Below, piece after piece: positions 13,580 through 21,850 of a stretch of DNA of 64,000 nucleotides (its first letter is position 1; the number at the start of each line of letters is the position of its first letter). Both the position numbers and the translations under genes were made by a program. Source of the stretch: a virus. Below the pieces are notes generated by a model. It was not told the origin of the DNA. It saw only the letters and a list, made by a program, of their open reading frames with translations, and made no database searches. The DNA is taken from positions 1 to 64,000 of the IMG/VR virus record IMGVR_UViG_3300043436_001160; one strand, written 5' to 3'.

Positions 13580-13582
13580 GTC
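13558..13582 (+). promoter_or_regulatory. T7-promoter-like sequence and hairpin
   Basis: GACTCACTATAGG (13564-13576) is identical to 13 consecutive bases of the T7 consensus promoter around the start site, placing +1 near 13575, just before two tRNAs and the primase-helicase gene. The same bases form a perfect 7-bp inverted repeat GACTCAC/GTGAGTC (13564-13570/13576-13582). I found no second copy in the window, so the match may reflect the hairpin alone. Confidence 0.4.
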
Positions 13583-13586
13583 ACTT

Positions 13587-13667
13587 GGCTTCGTGGCGGA
13601 ATGGCATACGCAGCGGACTTAAAATCCGTAGCCGCAAGGCGTGGGGGTTCAAGTCCCCCCGAAGCTA
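13587..13667 (+). tRNA. tRNA-Leu (anticodon TAA)
   Basis: Type II tRNA: acceptor GGCTTCG/CGAAGCT (first pair G:T), D arm with GGCGGAATGGCATACG form, anticodon loop CTTAAAA giving TAA (13620-13622), long variable arm with GCCGCAAGGC, T arm GGGGG-TTCAAGT-CCCCC. It reads UUA. Confidence 0.95.
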
Positions 13668-13670
13668 CTG

Positions 13671-13743
13671 GCCCTTATAGCTCAGTTGGTAGAGCAACCG
13701 ACTTTTAATCGGTTGGTCGCAGGTTCAAGTCCTGCTGGGGGCA
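13671..13743 (+). tRNA. tRNA-Lys (anticodon TTT)
   Basis: Acceptor GCCCTTA/TGGGGGC (two G:T), D arm GCTC...GAGC, anticodon arm ACCGA-CTTTTAA-TCGGT with TTT at 13704-13706, T arm GCAGG-TTCAAGT-CCTGC. It reads AAA/AAG, used heavily by the small Lys-rich proteins here. Confidence 0.96.
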
Positions 13744-13770
13744 TTGTTAATTTTTACTTAAGGAGTAATT

Positions 13771-15489
13771 ATGGAAACTGAATCAAAAGTAGTATCGCGT
13801 AAACGCTGTCCTAAATGTGCAGCACAGGGTAATGATACATCTGGTAACAATCTTGCTGTCTATGATGACGGCCATAGTTATTGTTATGCTTGTGAATTTT
13901 ATATCAAAGGAAACAAACCAATGGAAACAATTGTAGAAGAGACACCAACATATGCTACAGAAAAGTTCCGAACAGGTGAGATCAAGGCTTTACCACACCG
14001 ACGAATTAACGATAAAACTACTAGACAGTATGGATATGAAACAACCAACACAGGAGCAGAGGTTGAAAATTTCTACCATGCGGATGGTACACTACAAGCT
14101 CAACATATCCGATATGATGGAAAGAAGTTTGCTTGGCTTGGCGACACCTCCAATTTGCAGTTCTATGGTCAACAACTGTTTCCTAGTGGTGGCAAGAGGA
14201 TTCTCATTACAGAAGGAGCCATTGATTGCCTTACCATGGCCCAACTATTTGACAATAAATACCCAGTTGTGTCCATCCCAAATGGAGTTAATTCAGCTGT
14301 AAGATGTGTCAAAGATAATTATGATTACCTTGCTTCCTTTGAAACAATTGTAATTTGTTTCGATATGGATGATCCTGGTCAACGTGCAGCACGAGAAGTT
14401 GCTGAGATCTTACCTCCTGGTAAGGCTAAGATTATGTCATTGCCTCGTAAAGATCCAAATGAAATGCTGATTAATGCTGAGTCTGCTCAGTTGCTTCAAG
14501 CATATTGGAATGCAAAGACATACTCACCTGATTCAATTCTACACGTCAGTCAAATTGTTTCAGAGAATGAGAACTCATCAGTTCAAGTCTATGAGTATCC
14601 TTGGGATTCTCTAACAACATTCATGATTGGTCAGGACTCTGGCCGTCTTAATCTGTGGACAAGTGCCACGGGTCACGGCAAGTCCACTATCATCAGAGAG
14701 CTAATGGTCGATCATCTCAACCACGGTCGTGCTGTTGGTGGCGTCTTCCTAGAAGAATCTCCAGAACAAACTGTAGATGACCTTATCTCACTTAAGATTG
14801 GTAAGCCAGTCCGTAAGATTATGTCTCAACGTCAACTCAATGAACTTCGTAAATCCAACAACAAGTCTATTGTTGATATGGTAGAAGATAATCTAACTGA
14901 GGAAGAATATGCTGAAGCAAAGACCTATATTAGCTCTAAGCCTCTTTATCTTTATGATCATATCGGTAATGCTAATATCAATAACATTATTAATCGCCTT
15001 GAGTACATGGCTGTTGGCTTGGATTGCAAAGTCATATTCCTTGACCACATCACTTTGCTTGGTAATATGCTATTGTCTAGTGGTTCTGATTTCGGTAATG
15101 ATGAAAGACTTGTTCTTGACTCGGTAATGAAGAAGCTCCGTGAACTAGTCGAACGCACTGGTGTCACACTCCATGTCATTGCCCATATCAAGAAGACTGA
15201 TAAGAATGTAGACGAAGGTGATCGAATCAACCTTAACGATCTCCGTGGCTCAGGTTCTCTTGCTCAGATTGCAGATAATGTCTTTGCACTTGAACGTAAT
15301 GCTCAGCACCCAGATCCATTGACTTGTAACACAACCAACGTACGAGTCCTTAAGAATCGTAAGGGTGGTCGTAGAGGTATTGCTACAGCATTGTTCTACA
15401 ATGACCAAACATCCAAGCTTATGGATGTTCCATTCGTACTTACCCCTGAAGGAGAGGTGCTTTATCGCTATGAACAAGCTGGTGTTTGA
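13771..15489 (+). CDS. T7 gp4-like primase-helicase
   Basis: A 572-residue bifunctional replication protein: an N-terminal primase that lays RNA primers and a C-terminal DnaB/RecA-type hexameric helicase. Residues C13, C16, C38 and C41 form the primase zinc finger. The TOPRIM catalytic core shows LITEGAIDCL (E148) and CFDMDDPGQ (D198-D201). The helicase has Walker A GHGKST (G301-K304-S305), an acidic EESPE motif about 30 residues later, VIFLDHITLL as Walker B, and VIAHIKK for the sensor/H4 region. Length matches T7 gp4 (566). AAGGAG precedes the start; tRNA-Lys lies just upstream. Confidence 0.96.
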   Translation: METESKVVSRKRCPKCAAQGNDTSGNNLAVYDDGHSYCYACEFYIKGNKPMETIVEETPTYATEKFRTGEIKALPHRRINDKTTRQYGYETTNTGAEVENFYHADGTLQAQHIRYDGKKFAWLGDTSNLQFYGQQLFPSGGKRILITEGAIDCLTMAQLFDNKYPVVSIPNGVNSAVRCVKDNYDYLASFETIVICFDMDDPGQRAAREVAEILPPGKAKIMSLPRKDPNEMLINAESAQLLQAYWNAKTYSPDSILHVSQIVSENENSSVQVYEYPWDSLTTFMIGQDSGRLNLWTSATGHGKSTIIRELMVDHLNHGRAVGGVFLEESPEQTVDDLISLKIGKPVRKIMSQRQLNELRKSNNKSIVDMVEDNLTEEEYAEAKTYISSKPLYLYDHIGNANINNIINRLEYMAVGLDCKVIFLDHITLLGNMLLSSGSDFGNDERLVLDSVMKKLRELVERTGVTLHVIAHIKKTDKNVDEGDRINLNDLRGSGSLAQIADNVFALERNAQHPDPLTCNTTNVRVLKNRKGGRRGIATALFYNDQTSKLMDVPFVLTPEGEVLYRYEQAGV

Positions 15490-17191
15490 CATTGAGGCTA
15501 ATGGTCTTAATGAAGTTGTTGCTGGTAAGAAAGATACATATTTACCAGAAGCAAATAAGATTTGGTGTATGTCCATCAAGGATATTGAAACTGGAGAATC
15601 CCTGTTATTTGAACAGGATAATCTAGCTGATGGTGTTGAAATACTTAGAAATGCAGAGCTAATCATTGGTCATAATATTCTTGGATTTGATATTCCATTA
15701 ATTGAACGACTCTATAGCCCTCTGAATAAACAACCTTATACTGAAATCCTAGATACATTAATCCTAAGTCGAATGATGTATGGGGATAATCCACCAACAA
15801 AGGATCAATCCCATTCTCTGTTGGCATGGGGTGAATATCTTGGTGAATCCAAGATTGATTATCAAGGTGGTTGGGATTCATATACAGAAGAAATGGGTAA
15901 ATATTGCCTACAAGATTCTGTTGTAACTGCAAAGATATGGGATCACTTTAGTCAGCAAAACTATATGGTTCAATATAGTCGCGCTATTAGAATGGAACAT
16001 GTCGTAGCAGATATGATCAAGCGTCAAGTAGAAGCTGGGTTTGGATTTGACATTGACAAAGCTGAAGCCTTAGAAATGGAGCTGCTAATTGAAAAGTCAC
16101 AGATCGAAGACACAATGCGTCGAATCTTCCCAGACAAGATCATTGTTAGACATTCTGAGAAAACAGGAAAGCGACTCAAAGACAAAGTTGAAGTATTCAA
16201 TCCAGGTTCTCGACAACAAATCGCAGAACGCCTCCAAGAAAAGTATGGTTGGGAGCCAAGTACAACGGACAAAGGCAACCCCAAAGTGGACCATGAAGTT
16301 CTATCTAACCTAGAATATCCTGAAGCCAAAACCCTATGTGAATATTTCGATCTCATTAAACTAATGAGTCAAGTATCTGATTGGGTAGGCCGTGCTCGTA
16401 AATCTAGAGATGGCCGTATTCATGGTTATATTAATACTCTTGGTGCTGTGACTGGTCGTATGTCTAGTAAAGAACCAAACATTCAACAAGTCCACTCTGA
16501 CCCTAGAGCAAGAGCATTGTTTGTTCCTAAAAAGAATTGGGTTCTTGTTGGTTCAGACCTCAAAGGTTTAGAGCTAAGAATGCTTGCTCATTATCTATAT
16601 CCATTTGATAATGGTTCATATGCCAAGGAAGTTTGTGAAGGAGATATCCATACTCACAATCAAAAGGCTATGGAACTAGAGTCTAGAAATACAGCTAAGA
16701 CTGCAATCTATTGCTTCTTGTATGGTGGTGGTGATGAGAAGTTTGCCAAGACTATTGGCTCTTCTACTTACAAAGCCAAACAAACCAAAAATAAACTACT
16801 TAGTAATATTCCTGGACTTAAGAAGTTGATTGAGAATTGTCGATTTGATACCTTAGATAAAGGTTTTGTCAAGCCGTTTAATTGGCGACCTGTCTTTGTT
16901 CGTAAAGAACACGCTGCTCTCAATACCTTGCTTCAATCCTCTGGTGCTCATATTGCCAAGGCTTGGGCTTGTGTAGCTGATCAACGTCTTAAGATGGAAA
17001 TTGGTCAAGATAAATTTAACTGGGTTGCTTCTGTTCATGACGAACTACAAGTAGAATGTCATCCAGATGTAGCTCATAAAGTTGGTAACATTCTCTGCGA
17101 ATCTGCAACCACTGCTGGTGAATTACTACGCAGCAATTGTAAGATTGAGGCAGAATACAAAATTGGAAATAATTGGTCGGAGACACACTAA
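15470..17191 (+). CDS. Family A DNA polymerase, T7 gp5-like
   Basis: The 573-residue replicative polymerase (T7: 704) has a 3'-5' proofreading domain: FDIEANGL (D7, E9), HNILGFD (D74), Y145-x3-D149. It has the palm/fingers motifs: A SDLKGLELR with D363, B K410...Y414...Y418G, and C VHDELQ with H523, D524. The residue equivalent to E. coli Pol I F762 is Tyr414, as in T7. The start 15470 follows GGAGAGG and overlaps the helicase gene by 20 bases. The enzyme is shorter than T7's, partly in the thumb/thioredoxin-binding region, so a host processivity factor may not be used; this is inference. Confidence 0.96.
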   Translation: MNKLVFDIEANGLNEVVAGKKDTYLPEANKIWCMSIKDIETGESLLFEQDNLADGVEILRNAELIIGHNILGFDIPLIERLYSPLNKQPYTEILDTLILSRMMYGDNPPTKDQSHSLLAWGEYLGESKIDYQGGWDSYTEEMGKYCLQDSVVTAKIWDHFSQQNYMVQYSRAIRMEHVVADMIKRQVEAGFGFDIDKAEALEMELLIEKSQIEDTMRRIFPDKIIVRHSEKTGKRLKDKVEVFNPGSRQQIAERLQEKYGWEPSTTDKGNPKVDHEVLSNLEYPEAKTLCEYFDLIKLMSQVSDWVGRARKSRDGRIHGYINTLGAVTGRMSSKEPNIQQVHSDPRARALFVPKKNWVLVGSDLKGLELRMLAHYLYPFDNGSYAKEVCEGDIHTHNQKAMELESRNTAKTAIYCFLYGGGDEKFAKTIGSSTYKAKQTKNKLLSNIPGLKKLIENCRFDTLDKGFVKPFNWRPVFVRKEHAALNTLLQSSGAHIAKAWACVADQRLKMEIGQDKFNWVASVHDELQVECHPDVAHKVGNILCESATTAGELLRSNCKIEAEYKIGNNWSETH

Positions 17192-17412
17192 TGCCACGAG
17201 ATTATAAAGATGAATACGAAAAGTTTCAATCCTCAACTAAATCAAAGAAAGACCGAGCCCACCGTAATAAAGTACGACGCAAAGCTTTAAGAGATGGTCG
17301 AGTTAAAAAGGGTGATGGAAAAGATATTGATCATATTGATGGAAACCCAAGAAACAATTCTAAAAAGAATTTAAGAGTTGTTAAAAAATCAACCAACCGA
17401 GCTAAAAAATGA
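17191..17412 (+). CDS. Small HNH-like protein
   Basis: A 73-residue, very basic protein with KDIDHIDGNPRNNSKKNLRVV, the DH...N...N core of HNH nucleases, preceded by a basic helix (DRAHRNKVRRKALRDG). Such small proteins are common beside phage replication genes; they may nick DNA or simply keep the fold. It starts in the TAATG overlap with the polymerase stop. A degenerate or minimal nuclease is possible, since the third catalytic His is not obvious. Confidence 0.7.
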   Translation: MPRDYKDEYEKFQSSTKSKKDRAHRNKVRRKALRDGRVKKGDGKDIDHIDGNPRNNSKKNLRVVKKSTNRAKK

Positions 17413-17498
17413 AAGACATATTTCTTTGGATTGCTGTTGGTGTTTTAGTATACACTTTTTATCAAATGTTACGTTTTGTGTGGGGCGATGATGAATGA
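17409..17498 (+). CDS. Tiny single-pass membrane protein, 29 residues
   Basis: A 29-residue frame with one hydrophobic helix (FLWIAVGVLVYTFYQML) and an acidic end (WGDDE). ATGA overlap links it to the HNH-like gene. Function unknown. Confidence 0.5.
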   Translation: MKDIFLWIAVGVLVYTFYQMLRFVWGDDE

Positions 17499-17646
17499 CG
17501 CAGTTTATTTTATGCGCCAAGTAAACGAGTTTATAGCTAGTAATCCAAATCACCCAATTGTAATCAAATATAATCGTGGAGATATTGGATTAGGTTATAT
17601 TATTCGACATTGGCAGGAGATTCATAATGAGAATTATTCAAATTAG
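17488..17646 (+). CDS. Small hypothetical protein, 52 residues
   Basis: A 52-residue alpha/beta-looking protein (MRQVNEFIASNPNHPIVIKYNRGDIGLGYIIRHWQE) overlapping its neighbours on both sides by 11 and 20 bases. Starts at 17488 or 17491. No family recognised. Confidence 0.55.
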   Translation: MMNDAVYFMRQVNEFIASNPNHPIVIKYNRGDIGLGYIIRHWQEIHNENYSN

Positions 17647-18289
17647 TGGTAAGGGCAGGGTAGGTAAAACTACCCTTGCTCATTTAATCGCCAAGTATTC
17701 ACTTGATCTTGGTTTTAATCCAGTAATCCTTCCATTTGCAGATGCTATTAAAAAGATGGCTGAGGCAAATGGAATTACTAAAGAAGCAGATTCAACACAA
17801 TATCGTGAATTCTGCCAAAAGCTTGGTGCTTCAAGACGAGCCGAAGATCCAGACTACTGGGTTACTAGGACTTATGAAACAATCCAAGAATACATGCTTA
17901 AAGAAATTGACAATAAGAAAGAGAAACCTAACTTTGAATATGTTATTATTCAAGATGATGTTAGGTATACAAATGAACTTGCCTTTGGGCGAGATCTTGT
18001 AGCTACTCAAATCTTTGTTTCTTCTGATTATAGAGAATTGTCAGAAGATAAAGCTGAATGGAGAAACCATGAAAGCGAAGCTCTTGCTAATGTAGTAGAA
18101 GAGTCTTTTACTGGTGAAGCTCCAAATGATTATGATGAAACCTTTGATATTATTATCTTTAATGGAGATGGTTATCTACCAACTTTAGAAAAGGAAGTAA
18201 AGAATAATCTTCAGTTGTGGTTGGATATTGGTTATTTAGAACTTTCAGAAATAGAGGACTTGAATGAAACCAACGGAAGCGATTCTTGA
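17627..18289 (+). CDS. Deoxynucleoside monophosphate kinase
   Basis: A 220-residue P-loop kinase that should phosphorylate dNMPs to dNDPs. The Walker A loop is GKGRVGKTT (residues 8-16). A helical lid region follows with EFCQKLGASRRAEDPDYWVTRTYE, typical of phage dNMP kinases (T4 gp1/T5-like), and VIIQDDVRYTNELAFG supplies the Walker B/DVR segment. It belongs to the nucleotide module with ThyX, deaminase and RNR, and overlaps the exonuclease gene by 26 bases. The ribosome site CAGGAG lies seven bases upstream. Confidence 0.82.
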   Translation: MRIIQISGKGRVGKTTLAHLIAKYSLDLGFNPVILPFADAIKKMAEANGITKEADSTQYREFCQKLGASRRAEDPDYWVTRTYETIQEYMLKEIDNKKEKPNFEYVIIQDDVRYTNELAFGRDLVATQIFVSSDYRELSEDKAEWRNHESEALANVVEESFTGEAPNDYDETFDIIIFNGDGYLPTLEKEVKNNLQLWLDIGYLELSEIEDLNETNGSDS

Positions 18290-19067
18290 TGGAGATATCA
18301 TTGCCTATAGAGCGGCTTTCTGGGCTGATTCTGAAGGCATTGAAGACCTTCCTGGTCGCATTGCACAAGATATAAAGAACTGGACCCCTGAGGGTGTAGA
18401 TACTATTTATATTGCAATGTCATGTCCTAGAAGTCACAACTACCGTCGAATGTTGTGGCCTGTCTATAAACAACATCGTGATGATTATAAATCCCCTGAC
18501 TCAATGGGAGTGGCTTTAGAATGTATTTACGATATACCCAATACCACAGTACGTTGTGTGAACAACCTAGAAGCAGACGACCTTATTGGAATGTTGGTGT
18601 CCGAAGGCAGGGCAATTGGAGTGACGGTAGACAAGGATCTACGTCAGATTCCAGGCTGGCATTGGAACCCCGACAAGGAACCAGAACCAGTCCAGGTATC
18701 TGGAGAAGAGGCCGATAAGTACTTCTATCAACAATGGATGACTGGGGATACTACAGATAATATCTGGGGTCTATGGAAAGTAGGCCCAGCCAAAGCTAAA
18801 AAGATATTAGATAATAACCCCAAGGAAACATGGGATGAGCTTATTATGACTATGTATAAGGAAGAAGACTGGGCTAAGCGGCCTGAAAATAAACGACCTG
18901 TTGAGATGTTTCGGGAAGAATTTGCCCTATCTCAAGCACGTTGTGTTCGTATTTTGCGTACTGGGGATTATGACAAGGATAACCATAAGGTAAACTTATG
19001 GGTCCCAAATAACCTTGCAGTTAGAAACATTTTGGATTTATCGAAGGGAGTTATAGAGAATGAGTAA
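18264..19067 (+). CDS. 5'-3' exonuclease, T7 gp6-like (FEN family)
   Basis: A 267-residue structure-specific 5'-3' exonuclease, which removes primers and degrades host DNA in T7-like phages. Metal ligands appear as ILDGDIIAYRAAF at the N terminus, LEADDLIGML centrally, VTVDKDLRQIPG, and TGDTTDNIWG, followed by the helix-hairpin-helix VGPAKAKKIL. Order and spacing match PIN-like FEN nucleases. GAGG precedes the ATG. The end overlaps the reductase gene by eight bases. Confidence 0.92.
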   Translation: MKPTEAILDGDIIAYRAAFWADSEGIEDLPGRIAQDIKNWTPEGVDTIYIAMSCPRSHNYRRMLWPVYKQHRDDYKSPDSMGVALECIYDIPNTTVRCVNNLEADDLIGMLVSEGRAIGVTVDKDLRQIPGWHWNPDKEPEPVQVSGEEADKYFYQQWMTGDTTDNIWGLWKVGPAKAKKILDNNPKETWDELIMTMYKEEDWAKRPENKRPVEMFREEFALSQARCVRILRTGDYDKDNHKVNLWVPNNLAVRNILDLSKGVIENE

Positions 19068-20976
19068 GTTACTACAAGAGTTTACCGCCATTGACAAGTA
19101 CTGTCGGTGGATTCCAGAAAAGAATAGACGAGAGTCATGGAATGAAGCTGTGGATCGTTATTTCAATTATCTTATTAAGAGACTAGATCTCAAGGATCGT
19201 CTTAATAATGAGGATTGGATGGAGCTTCACAAAGCAAAGGACTTGATGAAAGAGTATCAAGTCTTTGGTTCTATGCGTGCTCTAATGACGGCTGGCCCAG
19301 CCTTGGATAAGGATGATGTCGCAGCTTATAATTGTTGCTACATTGCAATCAACGATCCCCAAGACTTTGGAAATATCCTGTATACACTAGCCTGTGGTAC
19401 TGGGGTTGGGTTCTCAGTTGAACGAGACAATATTAACAACCTACCTATAATTGCAGAAACAATTACCAAAGTAGATGAAAAGTTAGTTGTCCCAGATTCA
19501 AGAGAAGGTTGGGCTGATACCTATGTTGCCTTTATTAAGGGTTTGTATAATGGCAAGCACTATGAAGTAGACTTTAGTGAGATTCGTCCTGCTGGAACAA
19601 GACTCAAGACCTTTGGTGGTCGAGCTTCTGGTCCAGAACCATATATTAAATTGATTAAGTTTACTGCCAAGGTATTCCATAATGCCAAGGGTCGTAAGCT
19701 TAAGTCATTAGAAGTACATGATCTTGTTTGTCAGGTTGCCGAGTCAATCATTTCAGGTGGTGTACGTCGCTCTGCTTTGATTTCTTTGTCTGATCTTTCA
19801 GATAATGAAATGGCACATGCAAAGTCTGGACCCTGGTGGGAAACCCATGGTCGTAGATCATTAGCTAATAATTCAGCTGTGTATGAAACAAAACCAGATA
19901 TGGGTATGTTCTTACACGAATGGTCAGCTTTGTACAATAGTCGATCTGGTGAACGTGGTGTCTGTAATCGAGAAGCAATGCGAAAGTTTGCAGAACGAGC
20001 AGGACGAGATACTAACTATGCATTTGGTACAAATCCATGTTCAGAAATTATTCTACGTCCAGATCAATTCTGTAATCTCTCAACCATTGCTGTTCGTCCA
20101 GACGACCAAGCTCCACAACTTATAGATAAGATTAGATATGCAACCATTCTTGGTACTCTTCAGTCAGCTCTTACTGATTTCAAATACTTTGCATCCCGAA
20201 GACAAATTAACTTCAAAAATAATTGCGAAGAGGAGCGACTACTTGGAGTATCTATGACTGGTATCTTTGATAATATCTATACCAATGGTGGTCATGGTCC
20301 CCAAGAATTACAAAAGTTACTAGAAGCTTTACGTTATGTTGCTCATGCAACAAATGAAAAATGGGCAAAGCTAATTGATATTTCTCCAAGTAAATCAATT
20401 ACTTGTATTAAACCAGAAGGAACTACTAGCTGTGTAGCTGGTACTGCATCTGGTTTACATCCAAGACATAGTAAGTTTTATATTCGACGTAGCCAAATGC
20501 CCGTAGGATCACCAATGACTCAGTTCCTTAAGGATGCTGGAGTTCCTTGGCAACCATTCTTCTATAGTCCAGAAACTATGGTTGTGTTTGAATTCCCTGT
20601 TAAGGCAGACTTTGGTGTTACTCAAGATCAAATTAATGCAATAGGTCATCTTAATTTGTGGTTAGCATATCAACTTTGGTATTGTGACCACAAACCAAGT
20701 GTTACTGTAAACTATACAGATAAAGATTTCCTGTCTATTGGTAATTGGTTATGGACTAATTGGCATTATGTTTCAGGTGTATCTTTCTTACCCAAGGATG
20801 ACAACACATATGAACATACGCCATTTGAAACTATTACTGAAGAACAGTATAATGAGTTAAATGCTAAGATGCCAGAGTCTATTGATTGGAGTCTTCTTTC
20901 AAAGTATGAACAAGAAGATACAACTAAGTCATCCCATGCTATGGTTTGCACAGCAGCAGGATGTGAATTAACCTAA
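19060..20976 (+). CDS. nrdJ: Class II (adenosylcobalamin-dependent) ribonucleotide reductase
   Basis: A 638-residue enzyme converting ribonucleoside tri- or diphosphates to deoxy forms with B12 as radical source; no separate small subunit is present. Seen: YNCCYI (C92/C93), ACGTGVGFSVER, NPCSEI with C327 and E329 at the active site, PEGTTSCVAGTASGLHPRHS, and a C-terminal Cys pair (MVCTAAGCELT) for re-reduction. Length and layout fit the monomeric class II type. It works without oxygen but needs host cobalamin, so the host should make or import B12. AAGGGAG lies upstream of the start. Confidence 0.93.
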   Translation: MSKLLQEFTAIDKYCRWIPEKNRRESWNEAVDRYFNYLIKRLDLKDRLNNEDWMELHKAKDLMKEYQVFGSMRALMTAGPALDKDDVAAYNCCYIAINDPQDFGNILYTLACGTGVGFSVERDNINNLPIIAETITKVDEKLVVPDSREGWADTYVAFIKGLYNGKHYEVDFSEIRPAGTRLKTFGGRASGPEPYIKLIKFTAKVFHNAKGRKLKSLEVHDLVCQVAESIISGGVRRSALISLSDLSDNEMAHAKSGPWWETHGRRSLANNSAVYETKPDMGMFLHEWSALYNSRSGERGVCNREAMRKFAERAGRDTNYAFGTNPCSEIILRPDQFCNLSTIAVRPDDQAPQLIDKIRYATILGTLQSALTDFKYFASRRQINFKNNCEEERLLGVSMTGIFDNIYTNGGHGPQELQKLLEALRYVAHATNEKWAKLIDISPSKSITCIKPEGTTSCVAGTASGLHPRHSKFYIRRSQMPVGSPMTQFLKDAGVPWQPFFYSPETMVVFEFPVKADFGVTQDQINAIGHLNLWLAYQLWYCDHKPSVTVNYTDKDFLSIGNWLWTNWHYVSGVSFLPKDDNTYEHTPFETITEEQYNELNAKMPESIDWSLLSKYEQEDTTKSSHAMVCTAAGCELT

Positions 20977-20985
20977 GGAGTTATT

Positions 20986-21213
20986 ATGCCAACAATGTTT
21001 ATTGAGTCCGAGTATGATATGGATCAGGCGTTAGCCGAGACTATTAAATTAGTACAGCTAAAAGAAGCCACCCTTGATGTCGGCTTTAATAACATTAAAA
21101 TGGTGAATATTTTTCTAGATAATCTACATAATTCTCTTCAAGAGAATAAGATTACTCCAGAAGATAAGAAGTTTCAGCTCAATATAATGGTTAAGAACAA
21201 TGAACAGAATTGA
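20986..21213 (+). CDS. Small helical protein
   Basis: A 75-residue acidic helical protein preceded by AAGGAG, nine bases after nrdJ. The sequence suggests two helices (LAETIKLVQLKEATLDVGFNN and a second amphipathic one). It overlaps the next gene by 14 bases. No family recognised. Confidence 0.65.
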   Translation: MPTMFIESEYDMDQALAETIKLVQLKEATLDVGFNNIKMVNIFLDNLHNSLQENKITPEDKKFQLNIMVKNNEQN

Positions 21214-21406
21214 AATTCTTTTAAAGCAACATCGTGAGGGCGGGGTCCAGAACAAGGATCTCGCCCTCTGTTTGCATTACATCAACCAACTACAACTAGA
21301 AAAGATTAAAAATGAAACAAGAGTTTCACATACCGAAGGAACTGATTCAGTACCTGGAGAAATTAATAATCCTAGTCCCAAACGATCTAAAACTAAAGGA
21401 CTTTGA
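21200..21406 (+). CDS. Small hypothetical protein
   Basis: A 68-residue protein: charged N-terminal helix (EILLKQHREGGVQNKDLALCLHYINQLQLEK) then a Ser/Pro/Lys tail. It overlaps both neighbours, including a 171-base frame beginning at 21312. Position just before the portal suggests a late-gene boundary. Unknown function. Confidence 0.5.
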   Translation: MNRIEILLKQHREGGVQNKDLALCLHYINQLQLEKIKNETRVSHTEGTDSVPGEINNPSPKRSKTKGL

Positions 21407-21482
21407 TAGAGGTTTCAAGGCTGGTCAATTAGAAGTTTTAAATAAACTTCGTGCTTTATTAGAATCTCAAGAAAGGAGGTAA
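21312..21482 (+). CDS. Small helical protein before the portal
   Basis: A 56-residue frame (MKQEFHIPKELIQYLEKL ...) overlapping the previous gene and ending two bases before the next. Helical, with a coiled-coil-like C terminus. No family recognised; the overlap supports translation coupling. Confidence 0.5.
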   Translation: MKQEFHIPKELIQYLEKLIILVPNDLKLKDFDRGFKAGQLEVLNKLRALLESQERR

Positions 21483-21484
21483 CT

Positions 21485-21841
21485 ATGGGTAAAGGTGGAG
21501 GTGGTGGCGGATTAAATTCCGAACAACAAAAAGAACAAATGCGTTTGCAAGAAGAGATGTATACTCGGCAAATGGCTCTTCAACAACAATACCAAAAGGA
21601 AGCCGAAGAACGGTTACGTCTAGAAAGAGAACGAGAAAGACAACTTGAATTCTTACGCCGAACTGAAGCTGCTGAAGCTAAAGAAACCTCAAGAGTAAGA
21701 GAAGAAAAACAAGAAGCATCATTATTTAGAGAAATGACTGGACAATCAGCTCAAGAATCCAGTGATTTTGGTGGTGGCTTTAATTTAGATATGCCTACAA
21801 TTGAAAGACCTGGTTACGAACAAGAAGATAGACCACTCTAA
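21485..21841 (+). CDS. Gly/Gln/Glu-rich coiled-coil protein
   Basis: A 118-residue protein with an N-terminal GKGGGGGG run, then a long Q/E/R-rich helix (about residues 15-85) that would form an extended coiled coil, and an acidic disordered tail. AAAGGAGG lies just upstream. Directly before the portal gene it may be a virion or assembly protein, similar in position to small T7 gp6.7/7-type genes. Function is not established. Confidence 0.65.
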   Translation: MGKGGGGGGLNSEQQKEQMRLQEEMYTRQMALQQQYQKEAEERLRLERERERQLEFLRRTEAAEAKETSRVREEKQEASLFREMTGQSAQESSDFGGGFNLDMPTIERPGYEQEDRPL

Positions 21842-21850
21842 GGAGAGACA

